Shown here: piece after piece, positions 62,838-64,000 of the stretch
Layout: every line of letters starts with the position of its first letter
Numbering within the stretch: the stretch's first letter is position 1
Assembly (NCBI GenBank): GCA_963750195.1
Contig: CAVVPS010000010.1
Location: forward strand, 248,001-312,000
Length of the DNA: 64,000 bases
Direction of reading: 5' to 3'
Source of the DNA: AP-15 sp963750195
Lineage (GTDB): Bacteria; Pseudomonadota; Alphaproteobacteria; ATCC43930; CGMCC-115725
Notes under the pieces: model-generated
The model's database searches: none
What the model was told of the DNA's origin: nothing
The model's input: the letters and a program-made list of their open reading frames with translations, nothing else
Translations under genes and position numbers: made by a program

Positions 62838-64000
62838 CTAACGCAGGCCGAGGCCGCGGGCGATGATGCCGCGCAATACCTCGCGGGTGCCGCCCTGGAT
62901 CGTCAGCTTGGGGGCGATCAGGGTGGTGTAGCGCAAGGCTTCCTCGAAGCGGTCGTCATTGGCGTCGGGCTGCGCATCGCTCGGCGGCGGCGCCAACAGG
63001 CGCACCTTGTCGGGCAAGGCCTGCTCGAAATTGGTGCCGAGGTCCTTGACGACGGCGGATTCGACAGCCGGCGTCTTGCCGGCCTGCAGCATGCCGGCGA
63101 CCGACAATGACATCCGCCTGAGGGTGGCGAGGTGCGCCACCTGGCGGCCGATGCCTTCGGCCAGATGCGGTCGCTCGGTTCCTCGCCGGCGACGCGGACC
63201 AGTTCGACCAGGCACGAAAATGTCTCGATCCAGCGGTCGGGGCCGCTGCGCTCATAGGCGAGTTCGTCGGTCGCCTGCTTCCACGCCATGTCGACCTCGC
63301 CGATCAGATGCGAGTCGGGCAAGAACGCGTCGTCGAACACGACCTCGTTGAAATCGTGACCGCCGGTCAGGTTGATGATCGGGCGGATCGTGATGCCGGG
63401 GGTGTCCATCTTAACCAGGAACTGGGTCAGCCCGTGCCGGCGGTTTTCCTTGGTCGAGGGCGAAGTGCGCAGCAGCGCGATCATGTAGTCGGCTTCGTGC
63501 GCGTTCGAGGTCCAGATCTTGCGCCCATTGACCAGCCAGCCGCCATCGGTCTTGGTCGCGCGGGTCGAGGCGGCGAACACGTCGGAGCCCGAATTCGGCT
63601 CGCTGAGGCCGATGCAAAAGCACAATTCGCCGGCGGCAATGCTGGGGCAGGATCTTTTGCCGGATCTCCTCCTGGCCGTAGCGCAGGATGACTGGGCCGC
63701 TCTGACGGTCTGCGGTCGAATGAGCGCGGGTCGGCGCGTGCGCGGCCAGCATCTCCTCGGTCACGACATAACGCTCGAGCTGGGAGCGCTCATGCCCGCC
63801 ATATTTCTTCGGCCAGGTCATGCCGATCCAGCCCCGGGCGCCCATCTTGCGGCTGAACTCGCGCGAGAACGAGCCCTTGCCGCTGTGCGGGGAAAAAGTG
63901 CCGGCTTCCTCCTCCTGGCGCAGAAAGGCGCGGACCTCTTGGCGCAGTTCCTTGGCCTCAGGCGGCAGCTCGACCGGGTCGAAGCGAAAGTTGGTGGTCA
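62838..64000 (-). pseudogene. Acyl-CoA dehydrogenase, two frameshifts, start codon at window edge
   Basis: Read leftward, the window edge gives (A)TG then TTNFRFDPVELPPEAKELRQ, so only the first A is outside. GWIGMTWPKKYGGHERSQLE follows. Near 63645 a CCCC run has one C too many; the next frame gives LCFCIGLSEPNSGSDVFAAS and RKIWTSNAHEADYMIALLRT. Near 63165 one C appears missing, and the last frame gives LAEGIGRQVAHLATLRRMSL and TIQGGTREVLRGIIARGLGL. All domains of a roughly 387-residue flavin enzyme are present. Both lesions are in C runs, so sequencing error is a real alternative. Confidence 0.82.

Noticed and set aside
60974..62866. 630-residue plus-strand frame over the acyl-CoA synthetase
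   Set aside because: Antisense shadow; no motifs, and the minus-strand gene is clearly homologous throughout.

Overview
The window is GC-rich and densely coded. It looks like an alphaproteobacterial chromosome, probably a Rhodospirillales or Hyphomicrobiales relative. Supporting signs are the gltX-gltA pairing, serS-pcm-NlpD-like order, a yajC-secD-secF-Mth938 cluster with a nearby squalene/phytoene synthase, a GHNRGPPLD small protein and palindromic REP-like sequence. This assignment is inferred from gene content and style only; no database was consulted.

Layout. 1-0.5 kb: 3' end of a SpoU-type rRNA 2'-O-methyltransferase. 0.5-13.9 kb: surface polysaccharide locus with a deacetylase, two family-4 glycosyltransferases, two methyltransferases, a flippase, an asparagine-synthase-like protein without Cys2, an intact asnB, and decayed or duplicated asnB and metallo-beta-lactamase (MBL) pieces. 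14-16.2 kb: universal stress protein, SH3-domain protein and ion-channel-like protein. 16.2-33.1 kb: an eroded catabolic region with tandem ACMSD-type amidohydrolases, a broken Tat-type amidohydrolase, a broken Rieske oxygenase, a HiPIP-like protein, a VOC protein, an HD protein, a cysteine-free Asp/Glu-racemase-like protein and a LigB-type dioxygenase. It is interrupted by a 5.0-kb head-to-head IS66 pair and a phage-type remnant. 33.2-45.9 kb: housekeeping block (gltA, gltX, an acyl-CoA ligase, serS, pcm, NlpD-like, DUF815 ATPase, yajC, secD, secF, Mth938-like). 46-54 kb: small secreted proteins and a second glycan block, including a GDP-D,D-heptose set (gmhA, frameshifted hddA, hddC-gmhB fusion). 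54-56.5 kb: sodB, squalene/phytoene synthase, enoyl-CoA hydratase. 57-60.5 kb: a predicted ABC-three-component (ABC-3C) conflict system. 60.7-64 kb: ADP-forming acyl-CoA synthetase and a frameshifted acyl-CoA dehydrogenase that runs to the window edge.

Two things stand out. First, the ABC-3C operon encodes an SMC/Rad50-like ATPase, a middle component and an effector with a restriction-endonuclease-like domain plus an ABC-3C C-terminal domain. The effector is divided by one in-frame amber codon. Second, the IS66 pair carries one 8-bp target duplication around the whole 5 kb, and each half lacks a different functional gene, so only together do they hold an intact tnpA-tnpB-tnpC set.

Many accessory genes are interrupted by single-base indels or nonsense codons, while all housekeeping genes are open. 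Several indels lie in short C or G runs. Sequencing error therefore competes with true decay as an explanation, and raw reads would settle it.
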